Assembly: GCF_028640845.1 (NCBI RefSeq)
Contig: NC_080542.1
Span: forward strand, 14,215,901 to 14,279,900
Source: Ahaetulla prasina
Taxonomy: Eukaryota > Chordata > Lepidosauria > Squamata > Colubridae
DNA length: 64,000 nucleotides
Reading direction: 5' to 3'
The notes beneath the pieces are model-generated. The model was given only the letters and a program-made list of their open reading frames with translations, ran no database searches and was not told the DNA's origin. The position numbers were made by a program, and so were the translations under genes. Below, in pieces: positions 11,357-23,597 of the stretch (its first letter is position 1; each line of letters starts with the position of its first letter).

Positions 11357-11612
11357 TTGTAATTTCAAATTCAATCCAACCTCACCACTCTTTTTAGTTC
11401 AAAACATTTCTAATGGAATCTTCCAATACCCTTGATTGACAAGAATAATAAAATGTATATAGCAACCACACACTGCAAAGCCACAAAGGCATCATATGAG
11501 TTTCTCCTGATACATGACCTTACTATTTGTCCTGATAGTACCCAGCACAGTATTTGCTTCAGGTTCTAAGAAGATGGTTAGAAGGGGTAGGATTATAAGG
11601 TAATTTTTACTA

Positions 11613-12519
11613 TTATCTTCTCCTTAAGTGCTTTCTGGAGTTCAGCTCAGGTTTCAGTAAAAGAATATAAATTTTGGGGGAAAAGATGCAGAGCAATAAG
11701 CCAGCACTGGAGGCCAAAATGGAAAAAATCTCCACGGCCACCATGTATTTGCCCTTTGTGCTTAAATAAGTCGGAACAAAGGACACCCAGACACTGCAGA
11801 AGACCAACATGCTGAAGGTGATAAACCTGGCTTCATTGAAACTGTCAGGCAGATTCCTGGCCAGGAAGGCCACTGTGAAGCTGATGATAGCCAAGAAGCC
11901 CAGAAAACCCAGGTTGATATAAAACATAGTGTCAGATCCTTCATTATATCCCAGGATAATTTCTTCCATTTCTTCCATTTCTTCCAGTGCATGTCAACAT
12001 CTGGAAAGGGAGGAGTAGTTACCAACCACACAGTGAAAATCAAAGCTTGAATCAAAGAGCAGGAGAGGACAATGGAGTTGGCCATTTGCTTTCCAGACCA
12101 TTTCCTCATCCCACCACCTGGTGTGGTTGCCACAAAGGCCAGGACCACAATGATGGTCTTGGCCAAAACTGAGGAAATGGCTATTGAGAAGATAATGCCA
12201 AAGGTTGTTTGTCGAAGGAGACACATAAGCTTTGTGGGCTGTCCAATGAAGAGCAAAGTACAAAGGAAACAGAACAAAAGAGCAACAAGAAGAACGTAGC
12301 TGAGGTTCTGATTGTTGGCTTTGACAATGGGAGTCTCCCGGTGCTTAATGAAGAGGTGAAGCACCAAAGCTTTGAGGAAAGAAAAGAAAAGGGCAAAAAG
12401 ACTGAGAGTGATTCCCAAAGGTTCTTCAAATGAGAGGAAGCTGGTAACTTTTGGAAGGCACCTATTCTGGTCTTTGTTGGGATACTGATCTTCTGGACAC
12501 TGGAAGCACTCATCCAAGT
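11613..12519 (-). pseudogene. V2R gene B exon 6 (7TM domain), frameshifted
   Basis: The acceptor TTTCAACAG precedes [14 protein letters not shown], closing the nine-cysteine domain. The family C 7TM domain follows: [10 protein letters not shown] before TM1, [20 protein letters not shown] (TM2), [20 protein letters not shown] (TM3), a TM4 ending [16 protein letters not shown]. The frame is then lost at three ATGGAAGAA-type units (11961-11989). TM5-7 ([50 protein letters not shown]) continue in the shifted frame to a stop at 11613. Confidence 0.9.
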
Positions 12520-12562
12520 CTGTTGAAACAAACAAATGTACTATTTAATGCACTAGAACTAT

Positions 12563-12926
12563 ATGTATTAGGTAAAGGTAAAGGTTCCCCTCGCACATAT
12601 GTGCTAGTCATTCCTGACTCTAGGGGGCGGTGCTCATCTCCGTTTCAAAGCCGAAGAGCCAGCGCTGTCCAAAGACATCCCCGTGGTCATGTGGCCGGCA
12701 TGACTCAATGCCAAAGGCGCACGGAATGCTGTTACTTTCCCACCAAAGATGGTCCCTATTTTTCTACTTGTATTTTTTACGTGCTTTCGAACTGCTAGGT
12801 TGGCAGATGGTGGGACAAGTAATGGGAGCTCATCCCATTATGTGGCACTAGGGATTCAAACCACTGAACGGCTGACCTTTCGATCGACAAGCTCAGCATC
12901 TTAACCACTAAGCTACTGCGTCCCTT
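12563..12926 (-). mobile_element. Sauria-type SINE (tRNA head, BovB-like tail)
   Basis: On the minus strand: GGGACGCAGTAGCTTAGTGG (tRNA-like head), a central region with TGGCCGAACTG-like variants, then a tail with CCCCCTAGAGTCAGGAATGA and GAACCTTTACCTTTACC. This head/tail arrangement is that of Sauria SINEs, which use BovB machinery. It lies just inside intron 5 of gene B. Confidence 0.75.
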
Positions 12927-12939
12927 GTATTAGGAGTGC

Positions 12940-13349
12940 ATAATAAATTTATTACATAAATAGAATAGCATAAAATAGAATGCTTTATTGGCCAAGTGTG
13001 ATTGGACACAGAAGGAATCTCAGGTGTGACCAAAAAAAAAAGAGTCAATAAACAACAATAACACAGATCATAAGTTCACCTTTAGGAAAACCTGAATATA
13101 TAATCATGTTTGGGCTGTCACCAAATGCTGAAGTTCTTTCTCTTTTTCAATCAAGTACCTAAAAACATATTGTTTTATTTTTTCATCTCCTTCTAAAAAG
13201 ATACAGGCAATCCATCGTACACATACTTTATTTAATATTTTTTGTTTTGTACTGCAAATATTGCTGGTTTTAACTGCCAAGACAGAGAGAAAATGCAGGT
13301 GCCCCTTACTTAGAATAATGACAATAGGCACTTTTTCAAAACTGTGATC
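12940..13349. other. Intron 5 of gene B, short LINE tail and otherwise unassigned
   Basis: 12957-13020 resembles the 3' UTR of the AATAG-tailed LINE (TTTATTGGCCAAGTGTGATT). The remainder has no recognisable feature. Confidence 0.45.
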
Positions 13350-13617
13350 TAACAGAATAAAAGAGATGGAAACGACCTTGGAGGACTTCTAGTTTAATCC
13401 CCTGCTCAAGAAAAAAACACCATATACTATTTCAGACAAATGCTTCTCCGTTTTCTCTTTAAAAAAAAAATCCAGTGTTGGAGCATCCACACTGGAAGCA
13501 AGTTGTTTTATTGATTAATTGTTCTAATGATGAAGAAATTCCTCCTTAGTTCTTAGTTCTTAGTTCCTAGTTGTTTCTCTCCTTGATTAATTTCCTTCCA
13601 TTGCTTCTTGTCCTGTC
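13350..13617 (-). mobile_element. CR1 3' end
   Basis: The plus strand shows the reverse complement of the CR1 3' terminus (ACCTTGGAGGACTTCTAG, CCCCTGCTCAAG) and then the AAATTTCTCCTTAG-like block. Truncated. Confidence 0.65.
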
Positions 13618-13978
13618 TGTAGGTGCTTTCGAGCATACTAACCAGAGCATACAAAACATTTGCTAGACCTATTCTTGAATACAGCTCACCTGTCTGGAAC
13701 CCATACCACATCTCTGACATTAATACAATTGAACGCGTCCAGAAATATTTTACAAGAAGAGTTCTCCGCTCCTCTGAAAACAACAAAATACCTTATCCCA
13801 CCAGACTTGAAATCCTGGGATTAGAAAACTTAGAACTCCGCCGACTCCGACAAGATCTGTGGTTAACACATAGAATCATCTATTGCAATGTCCTTCCTGT
13901 TAAAGACTACTTCAGCTTCAATCACAATAATACAAGAGCAAACAATAGATTCAAACTTAATGTTAACCGCTTCAATCT
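13618..13978 (+). mobile_element. CR1/Jockey-group LINE, left half split by L1
   Basis: One open frame reads TRAYKTFARPILEYSSPVWN through LEILGLENLELRRLRQDLWL to FKLNVNRFN. The element resumes at 19527 with FNLDCRKYDF, so the L1 between is a clean interruption. Confidence 0.8.
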
Positions 13979-16900
13979 TTTTTTTTTTTATTCAAAAAGT
14001 TTTACAAAATTTCCCCTTTCCCCCTCCCCCTCCCTTCGCAACCCCCGACTTCCCGGAACGAGCACAAGGTATAGTTAAAATAAAACAAACATATGCTAAA
14101 AATTTTCATCCCAACTTAATTATACCCTACAATCATCAATTCCTAACTTCCCCAAAAGCAATCAAAATAATACATCATAATCATTCAAAACAGTCTGATA
14201 ACTCTTAGTCTGATATCTACGTTGAATATAGTCAATCCATTTTTCCATTCCTTTAAGTATCTTTCTTGCGTATTGTCTTTCAAAAGGCTGATATCTTAGC
14301 CATCTCAGCCAAATTGGCAACTTTCAATATCCATTCTTCTATTGTTGGTACTTCTTTTTCTTCCAATATTGTCCTATTAGTAATCTTGCTGCAGTTATTA
14401 GATTTAAAATCAATTTAGTCTCAATTACTGTACAATCCGTAATAATTCCCAACAAGAAAAATTGCGGCAGGAACTTTATCTTCTTTTTCAGAACATTTTG
14501 TAAAATCCACCAAATTTTTATCCAAAAGGCCTTTATGTCCTTACAAGTCCACCAAATGTGAAAATATGTAGCGTCATCACAATTACATCTCCAACATTTT
14601 GCTTGCATTTCTGGATACATACGATAATTTTTAGGATCTAGATGCCATCTATAAAACATTTTATAAAAATTTTCCTCAGATTCTGTGCCTGCGTGAATTT
14701 AACATTTCTAACCCAAATTTTTCCCACGCTTTCCAATAATATTGGCTCCTGAAAATTTTGTGCCCACTTTATCATACAGTCCTTTACCAAGTCCCTTTCA
14801 GAATCTATTTCAAGTAACACATTATACAATCTCTTTATATGCTCCTGAGACTGATTTCTAATTTGCTTTACCAAATTTCCCTCGTTCTGCTCTATACCAA
14901 TTTTCTGATCTCCCTTCCATCTAGCACGTAGTTGCTCATATTGAAACCAAGTATAATTTTTCCCTTCCTCTCTTAATACTTGCAGAGATTTTAACTGCAA
15001 ATTACCTCTTTCAGTATACAAAAGATCTTTATATGTAATCATTTCCTGATTCTGTTCTATGTTTATATTTTCTACTGTATGTCTAGGACTTGCCCATATA
15101 GGAACCTTATAATTTAGTTTATAAGAGTATTTTTCCAAACACATGAAGGGCATTTCTTAACACATGATTTTTAAAGGCCTTATCCACGTTTTTGTCATAA
15201 ATTAAATATGCATGCCATCCATATAGCAAATCATAACCTTCTATATTCAAAATTCTGTCCTCTGTTAAATTAAACCAATCACTTATTGCAGAGAGAGCAG
15301 CTGCTTCATAATATAATTTAATATTAGGCATTTTAAACCTCCCTTTCCGAGAATCTTGAATTATTTTCATTTTAACCCTAGCTTTTTTACCTTCCCATAT
15401 AAATTTGTTAATTCCCTTCTGCCATTCCTCAAGATTCTTATCTTTCTTAATTATTGGTATCATCTGAAAGAGGAATAAAAATCTAGGTAAAACATTCATT
15501 TTAATAGCAGCAATTCTCCCAGCAAAGATAATTGCAATTTTTTCCAAACAATCAACTCCTTCTGAACTTTTTGCCATAAAACCTCATAGTTATTCTTATA
15601 CAATTTCACATTTGATGACGTAATATAAACCCCTAAATACTTAACCTTCTTTACAATTTCAAATCCTGTTACTTCCTCTAGTTTTTCTTTCTGTTGTCTG
15701 GCCATATTTTTTATTATCACTTTTGTCTTTTTCTGATTTACCTTAAACCCTGAGACATTCCCATATTGATCAATTATTTCCAACAAAGATTTACTAGAAT
15801 TTATAGGGTTTGTTAAAGTAATCACCAAATCATCTGCAAAAGCTCTTAACTTATATTCATACTGTCTAACTCTAATTCCCTCTATCTCCTTTACTTCTCG
15901 TATTTTATCCAATAATGGTTCTAGAGTTAAAATAAACAATAATGGTGATAAAGGACATCCCTGTCTTGTTCCTTTCGCAATCTTAAAAGGTTCTGTTAAG
16001 CTACCATTGATTATAATCTGTGCTGTTTGCTCTCCATAAATTGCCCTAATTATTCTTAAAAAACCATCTCCAAATTGCATCTTTTCTATTAATTTAAATA
16101 AAAAATCCCAATGCAATCGATCAAAAGCTTTCTCTGCATCGAGAAAAATAAATGCTGCTGGAATAAAATTTTTCTTTTCTAAGTACTCCAGTAAATTAAC
16201 AATCTGCCTAACATTATTCCTCATCTGTCTCCCTTTTATAAATCCAGATTGATCATTATGAATTCTTCGCTGCAGAATCAACATTAATCTATTAGCTATT
16301 ATTTTAACAAAATCTTATAATCATTATTTAAAAGTGAGATTGGCCTATAATTCCCAGGTTTAGAACAATCCTGTTCCTCTTTTGGTATCAATGAAATAAA
16401 AGAGGTTCTCCATGAGGGGAATTCTCCTAGTTGTATCTGATTAAATAATTCCTTAAGTGGACCTAACATCTCATCCTGTAAATTCCTATAATAACTAACT
16501 GTGAGCCCATCCGTACCAGGAGTTTTCCCATTTTAATTGTTTAATTACCAAAATAATTTCTTCCGAGGTTATAGGCCGATTCAGTTCATCCGTTTGTTCT
16601 AAAGTTAAATTTTAACCTTATATTCCTTCAAATAATTATCAATATCCCTGTTCAATATATTATCTTTAAGATATAAATTTGTATAATATTCTAAAAAAGC
16701 TTTTTTAATTTTATCCTGTTAATATCTCTCTTTATCTTTATATTCTATTTTTTTCTATAGTACGTTGTTTTGTCTTTTCCTTAAAGTGTATGCTAACCAC
16801 CTACCAGGTCTATTTGCATTACAAAAGTATTATGTTTGGCATATTGTATATTTGTTGCCACCTGATCAGCCATTATCATATTAAATTGATTCTGTAGTAA

Positions 16901-19526
16901 CTTTATTGCATCTTTAAGTTTTTGATCATGTGGATTATGTATTAATAATTGTTGTTTCTTATAAATTTCCTCTTCTAAATACCTACGCTGTCTTTGTTGC
17001 TTATTTCTCTGTCTATTATTAAGATATATTAATACACCTCTCATAAAAGCTTTACTGGAGTCCCAAACCATTTCTATCGATGTTTCATTATTCAAATTAT
17101 AATCAAAAAATTCTTTCATCTGCTTTTTACATTGATTTACATTATCCTGATATCTAAACAAATTTTCATTTAATCTCCAAGTTCTTCTACCCTCTTTTCC
17201 ATATTGCAATTCCATCCAAACAGGACTATGATCAGACAAACATCTTGGAAATATCTTAGTTTTCTTCACCCTAAAAAGCAAATCATTAGAAATTAAAATA
17301 AAATCAATACGTGAGAAGGATTGATGCCTATCAGAGAAAAAGTATAGTCTCTTTCCTCCAAATTCGCAGTCTCCATACATCTCTTAACTCAAAATCTTCT
17401 ATCATATCAAAAAAGGATTTAGGCAGCTTTGCATGTGCAGGTATCTTCTTGGAAGAAATTCTCTTGTCCTTTCGTGTATCTATTACTCCATTCCAATCTC
17501 CCAATATAATGCACGATTTATAATCCCATAGATCAACTTATCATATAACATTCTATAAAATTTTTCTTGTTGCTGATTGGGTGCATATATACCAAGCAAG
17601 AGAGTCCTTTTGTTTCTATTGTAAGTTCAATAGCAATATATCTTCCGTGAATATCTGCCTCTATTAACTTGGCTGGTATATCTTTTCTCAAATAAACCAC
17701 TATGCCATGTTTTTCTCCAAAGCTGAAGCAACAAAATGTTTACCTAACTTTGAGTTTATTAGGTACTTTTGATCTGATAATTTAATATGCTTTTGTAAGC
17801 AAATAACATCATTTTTAAATTGTTTCAAATAATGAAATATTTTCTTCTCTTCTGAGCTGAGTTCAAACCATTGACATTCCAAGTCAAGATTTTATTTGCC
17901 ATTACTGGGCTGCTGAAGCCTTTGAGCAATCAACTGAAGATCGTCCTCCGTATCTTCGGCCGTGCTCCTCCACCGCTTCTGTAGCAGAATCCTGAACTTT
18001 ACTTTGAGTTTGTTGCTCCTTTTCTTTATGCTTAAGGGCTCCCTCGTCAGTCTTTGTTCTTGTGGTTGTTCCTCTGATGGTAACATCACTGGAATCACCT
18101 CAGCTTCCACACCCATTTGAGTCTCTTGAATTCTTTTTCTATTATTTCTATTTCAAATTTCAGCACTGTAGAAAGAAAATCTTTGGCCTTAAGCACTGTG
18201 TCAATACGATATCTCCTTCCTTGATAATACACTGTCAAGCCAACTGGAACCTCCCATCTAAATTGAATCTGGTATTTCTTAAGTTCTTGTGTAAAAAATG
18301 TAAAGTCCTTTCTATCCCTTAACATCTTGGGAGGAATCTCTTTCAAAACCTTCAACTCCTGTTCCCTATTTTCAAGTTTTTCTGAAAAGCAACTTGCAAA
18401 ATTTGATTCCTCACTGTTCTTTTCAAAAAATAAACCACAATGTCTCTAGGAAGTTTCTTTTGCCTAGCAATCCAAGAATTAACTCTATAAATTTTGTCAA
18501 TTTGATAAGCAACCTCTTGTGGATCAAGTTCAATAAATTCAGCCAGAGCTTCTGATAAAATTTTTTAAATCTTCCCTTTCTCCTCATTCAAACCCCTAAT
18601 TCTCAGAGCTCCTTCCATCATTCTATACTGCATCACCACCACTTGATCTTCATTTTTATCCAATTTGATTTGCATTCCCCCCATTCTATTTTCTATTTGT
18701 TGATTTGACTGAACAATTTCTTGCACCTCCTCCTCCACCACCTCCAGTCTTTTTGCCAAACCTTGAAAAGCCATCAAGATATCTTCTCTTATTTTTTATT
18801 ATTCTCTTTATTTCTTCTCTTATTTTCTCATTATTATCCATAATCTCCTTAAACCTTTCTTCAGACACTTTCCTTGCTCTTTAATCAGATCTTCTAAAGC
18901 TGGTTCAGAACCCTTCTGCCCCCAGTCTTAGGTGGTTTAGTAGCCATTTCAGTTTTAAAATTCACAAAATATAAGTCTAGAAACTTCTTTTCCCTTTAAG
19001 TATAGGAGAGCTCAGTTCACTTCATTAAAATCCACACATAACATTTCTTATCTTCTTAGTTGCACAGACTGTTTGAAATTCCATTCATCACTTTCACTCC
19101 CGCTCAGGCGCCATCTTTAAGAGTCAATTAAAACAAAGGAAAAAGTTCTCTTTTAAAAGGTAGAAGTCAGGAAATCAAAAATACTTGCAATCCAATAATT
19201 GTCCGCTGGCACTCATTCCGTCTGCTTAAAGAGATCCATAAAGATAAGACAATTAGCAGAGATGGACACTTTCTTCTTTTCCTGCTTTTGCAGGCACGCA
19301 CTGAAGTCGGAGGGCAGGAATATTTATGGGACCCGTTGACCCTTCGAGGCTCTGCTTAATTAAAACAAAGCCTCTGGGGAGGTCTACCAACATTTCCTGC
19401 TGCTCTTATCTTTCCCCTTTCATCCAGGGAAAAAGATTAAAGCCGGCTTTTCCTGGCTTTTACGATGTTCAGTGCGGAGCCCCTTTAATTAGGGGCTCAG
19501 CGAAGAGGTGGAGCCACCTGGAAGTC
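13979..19526 (-). mobile_element. L1 LINE, near full length, decayed
   Basis: The 3' end is A-rich at 13979. ORF2 pieces on the minus strand, 5' to 3': APE endonuclease end (SRIDFILIS, SDHSPVWMEL) near 17380-17200; RT (NDQSGFIKGRQ, FLDAEKAFDRLHW, GTRQGCPLSPLLF, AFADDLVI) at 16284-15496; the cysteine-bearing tail (KCWRCNCDDATYFHIWWTC) near 14580. ORF1 follows upstream at about 18955-17892: coiled-coil (LAKRLEVVEEEVQEIVQSN) and a C-terminal domain (GRRYRIDTVLKAKDFLS). A GC-richer 5' UTR reaches 19526. Stops and frameshifts break both ORFs. A 14-bp target duplication (AACC[G/A]CTTCAATCT) flanks it at 13965-13978 and 19527-19540. Confidence 0.88.
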
Positions 19527-19812
19527 AACCACTTCAATCTTGATTGCAGAAAATATGACTTTTGTAACAGAGTTGTTAATGCTTGGAACACACTACCTGA
19601 CTCTGTGGTCTCTTCTCAAACTCCCAAAAGCTTTAACCAAAAACTGTCTACCATTGACCTCACCCCATACCTAAGAGGACTATAAGGGGCGTGCATAAGA
19701 GCACCAAAGTGCCTACCGTTCCTGTCCTATTGTTTCCTTTCATTATATATACGCTTATATGTTGTATAGTTGTTTCATGATTATGCTTATATATACTGTT
19801 GTGACAAAATAA
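19527..19812 (+). mobile_element. CR1/Jockey-group LINE, right half after the L1
   Basis: It resumes the element of 13618-13978: FNLDCRKYDFCNRVVNAWNT, then LPDSVVSSQTPKSFNQKLST and LTPYLRGL, a stop, the 3' UTR and the TGTGACAAAATAAAATAAA tail. Confidence 0.8.
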
Positions 19813-19824
19813 AATAAAAAAAAT

Positions 19825-19995
19825 AGGTTGATTCCTTTTTTGTGTGGCAGCCCTTTAGACATTGGAACACTACTATCATATCACCCCTAATCCTTCTTTT
19901 CATTAAACTAGACATGCAGAATTCCTGCAACTGTTCTTCATATGTTTTAGTCTCCGGTCCCCTAACCATCTTTGCTCATCTTCTTTGCAATCTAT
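19825..19995 (-). mobile_element. CR1 fragment
   Basis: Reverse-complement CR1 sequence (TGTGTGGCAGCCCTTTAGAC, CATATCACCCCTAATCC). Short and truncated at both ends. Confidence 0.55.
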
Positions 19996-20338
19996 TTATT
20001 TTATTTATTTATTTATTTTATTTATTTGTCATAACAATATATACAAGCATTGCATAAAGGGTTATATAATATATGAACGTATATATGAGGAGAAACGAGG
20101 TACTATAAACATATATATACATAGGGGAAGAAACAATAGGACAGGAACGGTAGGCACGTTTGTGCTCTTATGCACGCCCCTTAGAGTCCTCTTAGGAAAG
20201 TGGTGAGGTCAACCGTGGACAGTTTTTGAGTAAAGCCTTTGGGGTTATGAGAAGAAACCACAGAGTCAGGTAATGCATTCCAAGCATATACAATTCTGTT
20301 ACAGAAATCGTGTTTTCTGCAATCTAAACTGGAGCGGT
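19996..20338 (-). mobile_element. CR1/Jockey-group LINE 3' end
   Basis: The tail of the TGTGACAAAATAAA family, reversed: (TTTA)n, GTCATAACAATATATACAAG, AACAATAGGACAGGAACGG, GCACGCCCCTTAGAG, then antisense coding remnants. Confidence 0.7.
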
Positions 20339-20600
20339 TTTAATCTTTCTAGAGTCATCTTTTTTATAATATGGTGACCAAAACTGGATGCAGTATTCCA
20401 AGTGTGGAGTTACCAAAGCATCATAAAGTGGCATTAACACTTCACGTGATCTTGATTCTGTCCCTCTGTTAATGGAGCCTAGGATGGCATTGGCTTGTTT
20501 GACAGCTGCAGCACACCAATGGCTCATATTTAAATGATTGTCTTTCTCACGGTTACTACTATTAAGCAAGATTCTACCTATTCTTGATCCAGGTACCACC
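20339..20600 (-). mobile_element. CR1 fragment (RT C-terminus)
   Basis: The minus-strand frame reads AAAVKQANAILGSINRGTES then LVTPHLEYCIQFWSPYYKKD, the conserved end of CR1 RT. It abuts the reversed LINE to its left. Confidence 0.7.
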
Positions 20601-20659
20601 TACTAAGAGATACCTCAGGGTTGATACTTAAGATATCAAAGACACCTTATGTCTTTGTT

Positions 20660-20915
20660 TCAGATCTCTGATGAAAGTGTGTCTATGGAGCTTCTCAATC
20701 ATCCAGATCATAGTTGTCCCCAAACTGCTTCTAAGCGGCAACTGGACTTTCTTGTTTGTTTTTTTCCTTTTGAAATATTTCACTTCTCATCCAAGAAACA
20801 TTTTCAGTTCTAACTTCAGGATGCAAAGTGAAACTTTTTCAAAACGGAAAGAAAATCAAAGAAAGTGCTGTTGTCTTTTCGAAAAAACGCCTTTGGGACA
20901 TCTAGTAGAGGTATC
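20660..20915. repeat. Diverged copy of the 4600-4985 interspersed repeat
   Basis: It shares TCTATGGAGCTTCTCAATC, CCCAAACTGCTT and a reversed CTTCTCATCCAAGAAACATT block with the repeat at 4600. Class uncertain. Confidence 0.4.
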
Positions 20916-21169
20916 CAATTTTGGTTCATCACAATATTATTTTGTGTGGATTTTTGTCTTTTAACTTTACCCATTCCTAAACAGTTTGATAAAAATATTA
21001 ATATGGAAAAAGTGAAAAGAATGCAAGATGTATACATTGTTTTTCGAACTAATTCTTCCAAAGTAGTCTTAAATTACCCCCCTTTTAACATCAAAACCTT
21101 TATCAAAACCATAACCCCCTTTTAACATCAAAAACATCATTAAAAAAGGACAACAAAGAATGTTCTTTC

Positions 21170-21897
21170 TGTGCCAGCTCAGTAAGCTCAAACTGCCCAA
21201 GGAGCTGCTGATTCAGTTCTACAGAGGAATTATTGAGTCTGTCATTTGCACCTCTATAACTGTCTGGTTCAGTTCTGCAACCCAACAAGAAAGACATAGA
21301 CTTCAGAGGATAATTAGAACTGCAGAAAAAATAATTGCTACCAACCTGCCTTCCATTGAAGACCTGTATACTGCACGAATGAAGAAGAGGGCCGTGAAAA
21401 TATTTACAGACCCCTCGCATCCTGGACATAAACTGTTTCAACTCCTATCCTCAAAACGATGCTATAGAGCACTGCACACCAGCAGAACAAGACACAAGAA
21501 CAGTTTTTCCCAAGGCCAATCACTCTGCTAAACAAATAATTCCATCAACACTGTCAAACTATTTACTGAATCTGCACTACTATTAATCGTCTCATAGTTC
21601 CCATCACCAATCTCTTTCCACTTATGACTGTATGACTATAACTTGTTGCTGGCAATCCTTATGATTTATATTGATATATTGACCATCAATTGTGTTGTAA
21701 ATGTTGTACCTTGATGAACGTATCTTTTCTTTTATGTACACTCAGAGCATATGTACCAAGACAAATTCCTTGTGTGTCCAATCACACTTGGCCAATAAAA
21801 CATTCTATTCTATTCTATTCTATTCTATTCTATTCTATTCTATTCTATTCTATTCTATTCTATTCTATTCTATTCTATTCTATTCTATTCTATTTTT
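21170..21897 (+). mobile_element. CR1-like (Snake1/L3-type) LINE with long (ATTCT)n tail
   Basis: Best copy of the family. An open RT end (LKLPKELLIQFYRGIIESVI, LQRIIRTAEKIIATNLPS, HPGHKLFQLL) and a 3' UTR with TTGGCCAATAAAACATTCTA lead into about 18 uninterrupted ATTCT units (21803-21893). It ends about 75 bp from V2R gene B exon 5. Confidence 0.8.
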
Positions 21898-21970
21898 AAT
21901 AACCTCACAATAAAGTGACATGAAGTTCACAGACAGGGCTTTCATACATTTTTTCTACAGTAAATCTTAC

Positions 21971-22097
21971 TCTTTGGATGAGAAATCTTTCCTTCTGGGC
22001 ATCGATAGCATTTGTAGCAGCAAAATGGTTTCCCTTCCATCCTTTTCCTGCTGTATCCAGAATTGCAATGGGAATTACACAGAGAAGTGGGAAGTTC
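21971..22097 (-). CDS. V2R gene B exon 5 (cysteine-rich domain)
   Basis: 127 nt between an acceptor ending TTTCCTGGTAG and the donor AAAGA/GTAAGA. It encodes [20 protein letters not shown] then [20 protein letters not shown], with six of the nine conserved cysteines of the NCD3G domain that couples ligand binding to the 7TM domain. Phase 1 at the end matches exon 6. Confidence 0.88.
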
Positions 22098-22239
22098 CTA
22101 CCAGGAAATAAGAAATTACTTCTAAGACATGTTTCCAAGTATCTACCTCTAGCTTATACCCAGGCAGATTTTAGATGGTGTTCTTGAAAAGAACTGTACA
22201 ATGAAAGAAATTCAAACATCACACTTGTTTAAAACCCCT

Positions 22240-22585
22240 TAAGCAGGGGTTAAATTCAGCAGGTTCTGCCAGGTTCTGGAGAACTGGTAGCAGAAATTTT
22301 GACTAGTTCAGATAACCAGCAAATACGTCATTCTGGCTGGCTCCAGAATGGGGTAGGAATGGAGATTTTGCAATATCCTTCCCCCAGGAGTGGGGAGTGA
22401 ATGGGGATTTCGCAGTATTCTTCCCCTGGAGTGGGGTGGAAATGGAGATTTTGCAGTATTCTTCCCATGGAGTGGGGTGGGAATGGAGATTTTGCAGTAT
22501 CCTTCCCCTGCCATGCCCACCTAGCCACGCCCACCCACAGAACTGGTAATAAAAATAAATTAAATTCCACCACTCCCCGTAAAGA
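22240..22585 (+). repeat. Non-autonomous repeat with internal ~43-bp minisatellite
   Basis: It begins TTAAATTCAGCAGGTTCTGC and ends AAATTAAATTCCACCACT. Between them three to four units of about 43 bp (TGGAGTGGGGTGG.AATGGA, then GATTTTGCAGTATTCTTCCC) repeat. Relatives lie at 36805-37110, 44163-44330 and 60200-60410. Possibly a hAT-like non-autonomous element. Confidence 0.55.
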
Positions 22586-22927
22586 AGCTAGATGTTTTCC
22601 CAGAAGAAATTCATTTGATTCAAGTGTCAATGTGACACTTTGTTCTCCTTTATATCAATATATTAGTAGAATCCTCAATTTAAAAAAAAGTAATGACTGT
22701 TTTTGGTTGAGATTTCACTGAATTGTGCAATAATACACTAAAGTGATTTGACAGATTTGGCAGGGAGTTGCATCTAGCCATTAATTCTGTTCCATCTCCA
22801 GTTCCATAATCATCTGTGTTGCTCTTCTTTGCACTGTTTCTAGAGTATGTTGTAGGCAAATTGTATAATTTTTTATTTATTTATTTAATTTTGTCATAAC
22901 AATATACACAAGCATAACACAAAAAGA

Positions 22928-22930
22928 TTA

Positions 22931-23003
<73 letters not shown>

Positions 23004-23017
23004 GTTATTATTATTAA
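22928..23017. repeat. (ATT)n microsatellite
   Basis: About 30 ATT units with one G interruption. It adjoins the 3' terminus of the reversed L2 fragment, consistent with expansion from the L2 tail. Confidence 0.9.
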
Positions 23018-23597
23018 TTTGATTTTTATACCGCCCTTCTCCCGAAGGACTCAGGGCGGTGTACAGGCAGAATAAAACAAACAATACAAAATACAATTAA
23101 AATGCAATTTAAAAAACTTATTTAAATTAGCCTGAAAATTTAAAAAAATTTTACACTAAAAAACCCCATTTAAAATTAATAACATTTGACATTTAAAATT
23201 CAATTGAGCCCATAATAAAGAGGTGTGTCTTCAGTTCGCGCGGAAAGTCCAAGGTCAGGTATTTGGCGTAAGCCTGGGGAAGCTCGTTCAGAGGTGGAGC
23301 CCCACAGAGAAGGGCCTTCCTGGGGCCGCCAGCCGACATTGTTTGGTGGACGCACTGAGAAGTCCCTCTGTGAGAGCGACGGGTCGGTGGGAGGCATGTG
23401 GTAACAGCAGGCGGTCCTGCAGTACCCAGGCCCCAAGCCATGGAGCGCTTTAAAGGTCGTAACAACTTGGTGCACTCAGAAGGCCACAGGTAGCCAGTGC
23501 AGTCTGCGCAGGAGCGGTGTTACATGGGAGCTACGCGTAGCTCCCTCTATCACCCGCGCAGCTGCATTCTGGACTAACTGAAGCCTCCGAGTGCACT
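23018..23597 (-). mobile_element. L2-type LINE 3' fragment
   Basis: Reverse-complement L2 end: hairpin CCGCCCTTCTCCCGAAGGAC, 3' UTR, then antisense RT tail remnants. It joins a different LINE fragment at 23598. Confidence 0.75.

Noticed and set aside
12209..12433. Plus-strand open frames across the V2R 7TM exons
   Set aside because: Antisense shadows of the V2R coding strand, present at the same places in genes B and C.
22340..22520. CRISPR-like array
   Set aside because: Units of about 43 bp are contiguous without spacers; it is a minisatellite in a mobile repeat in a vertebrate genome.
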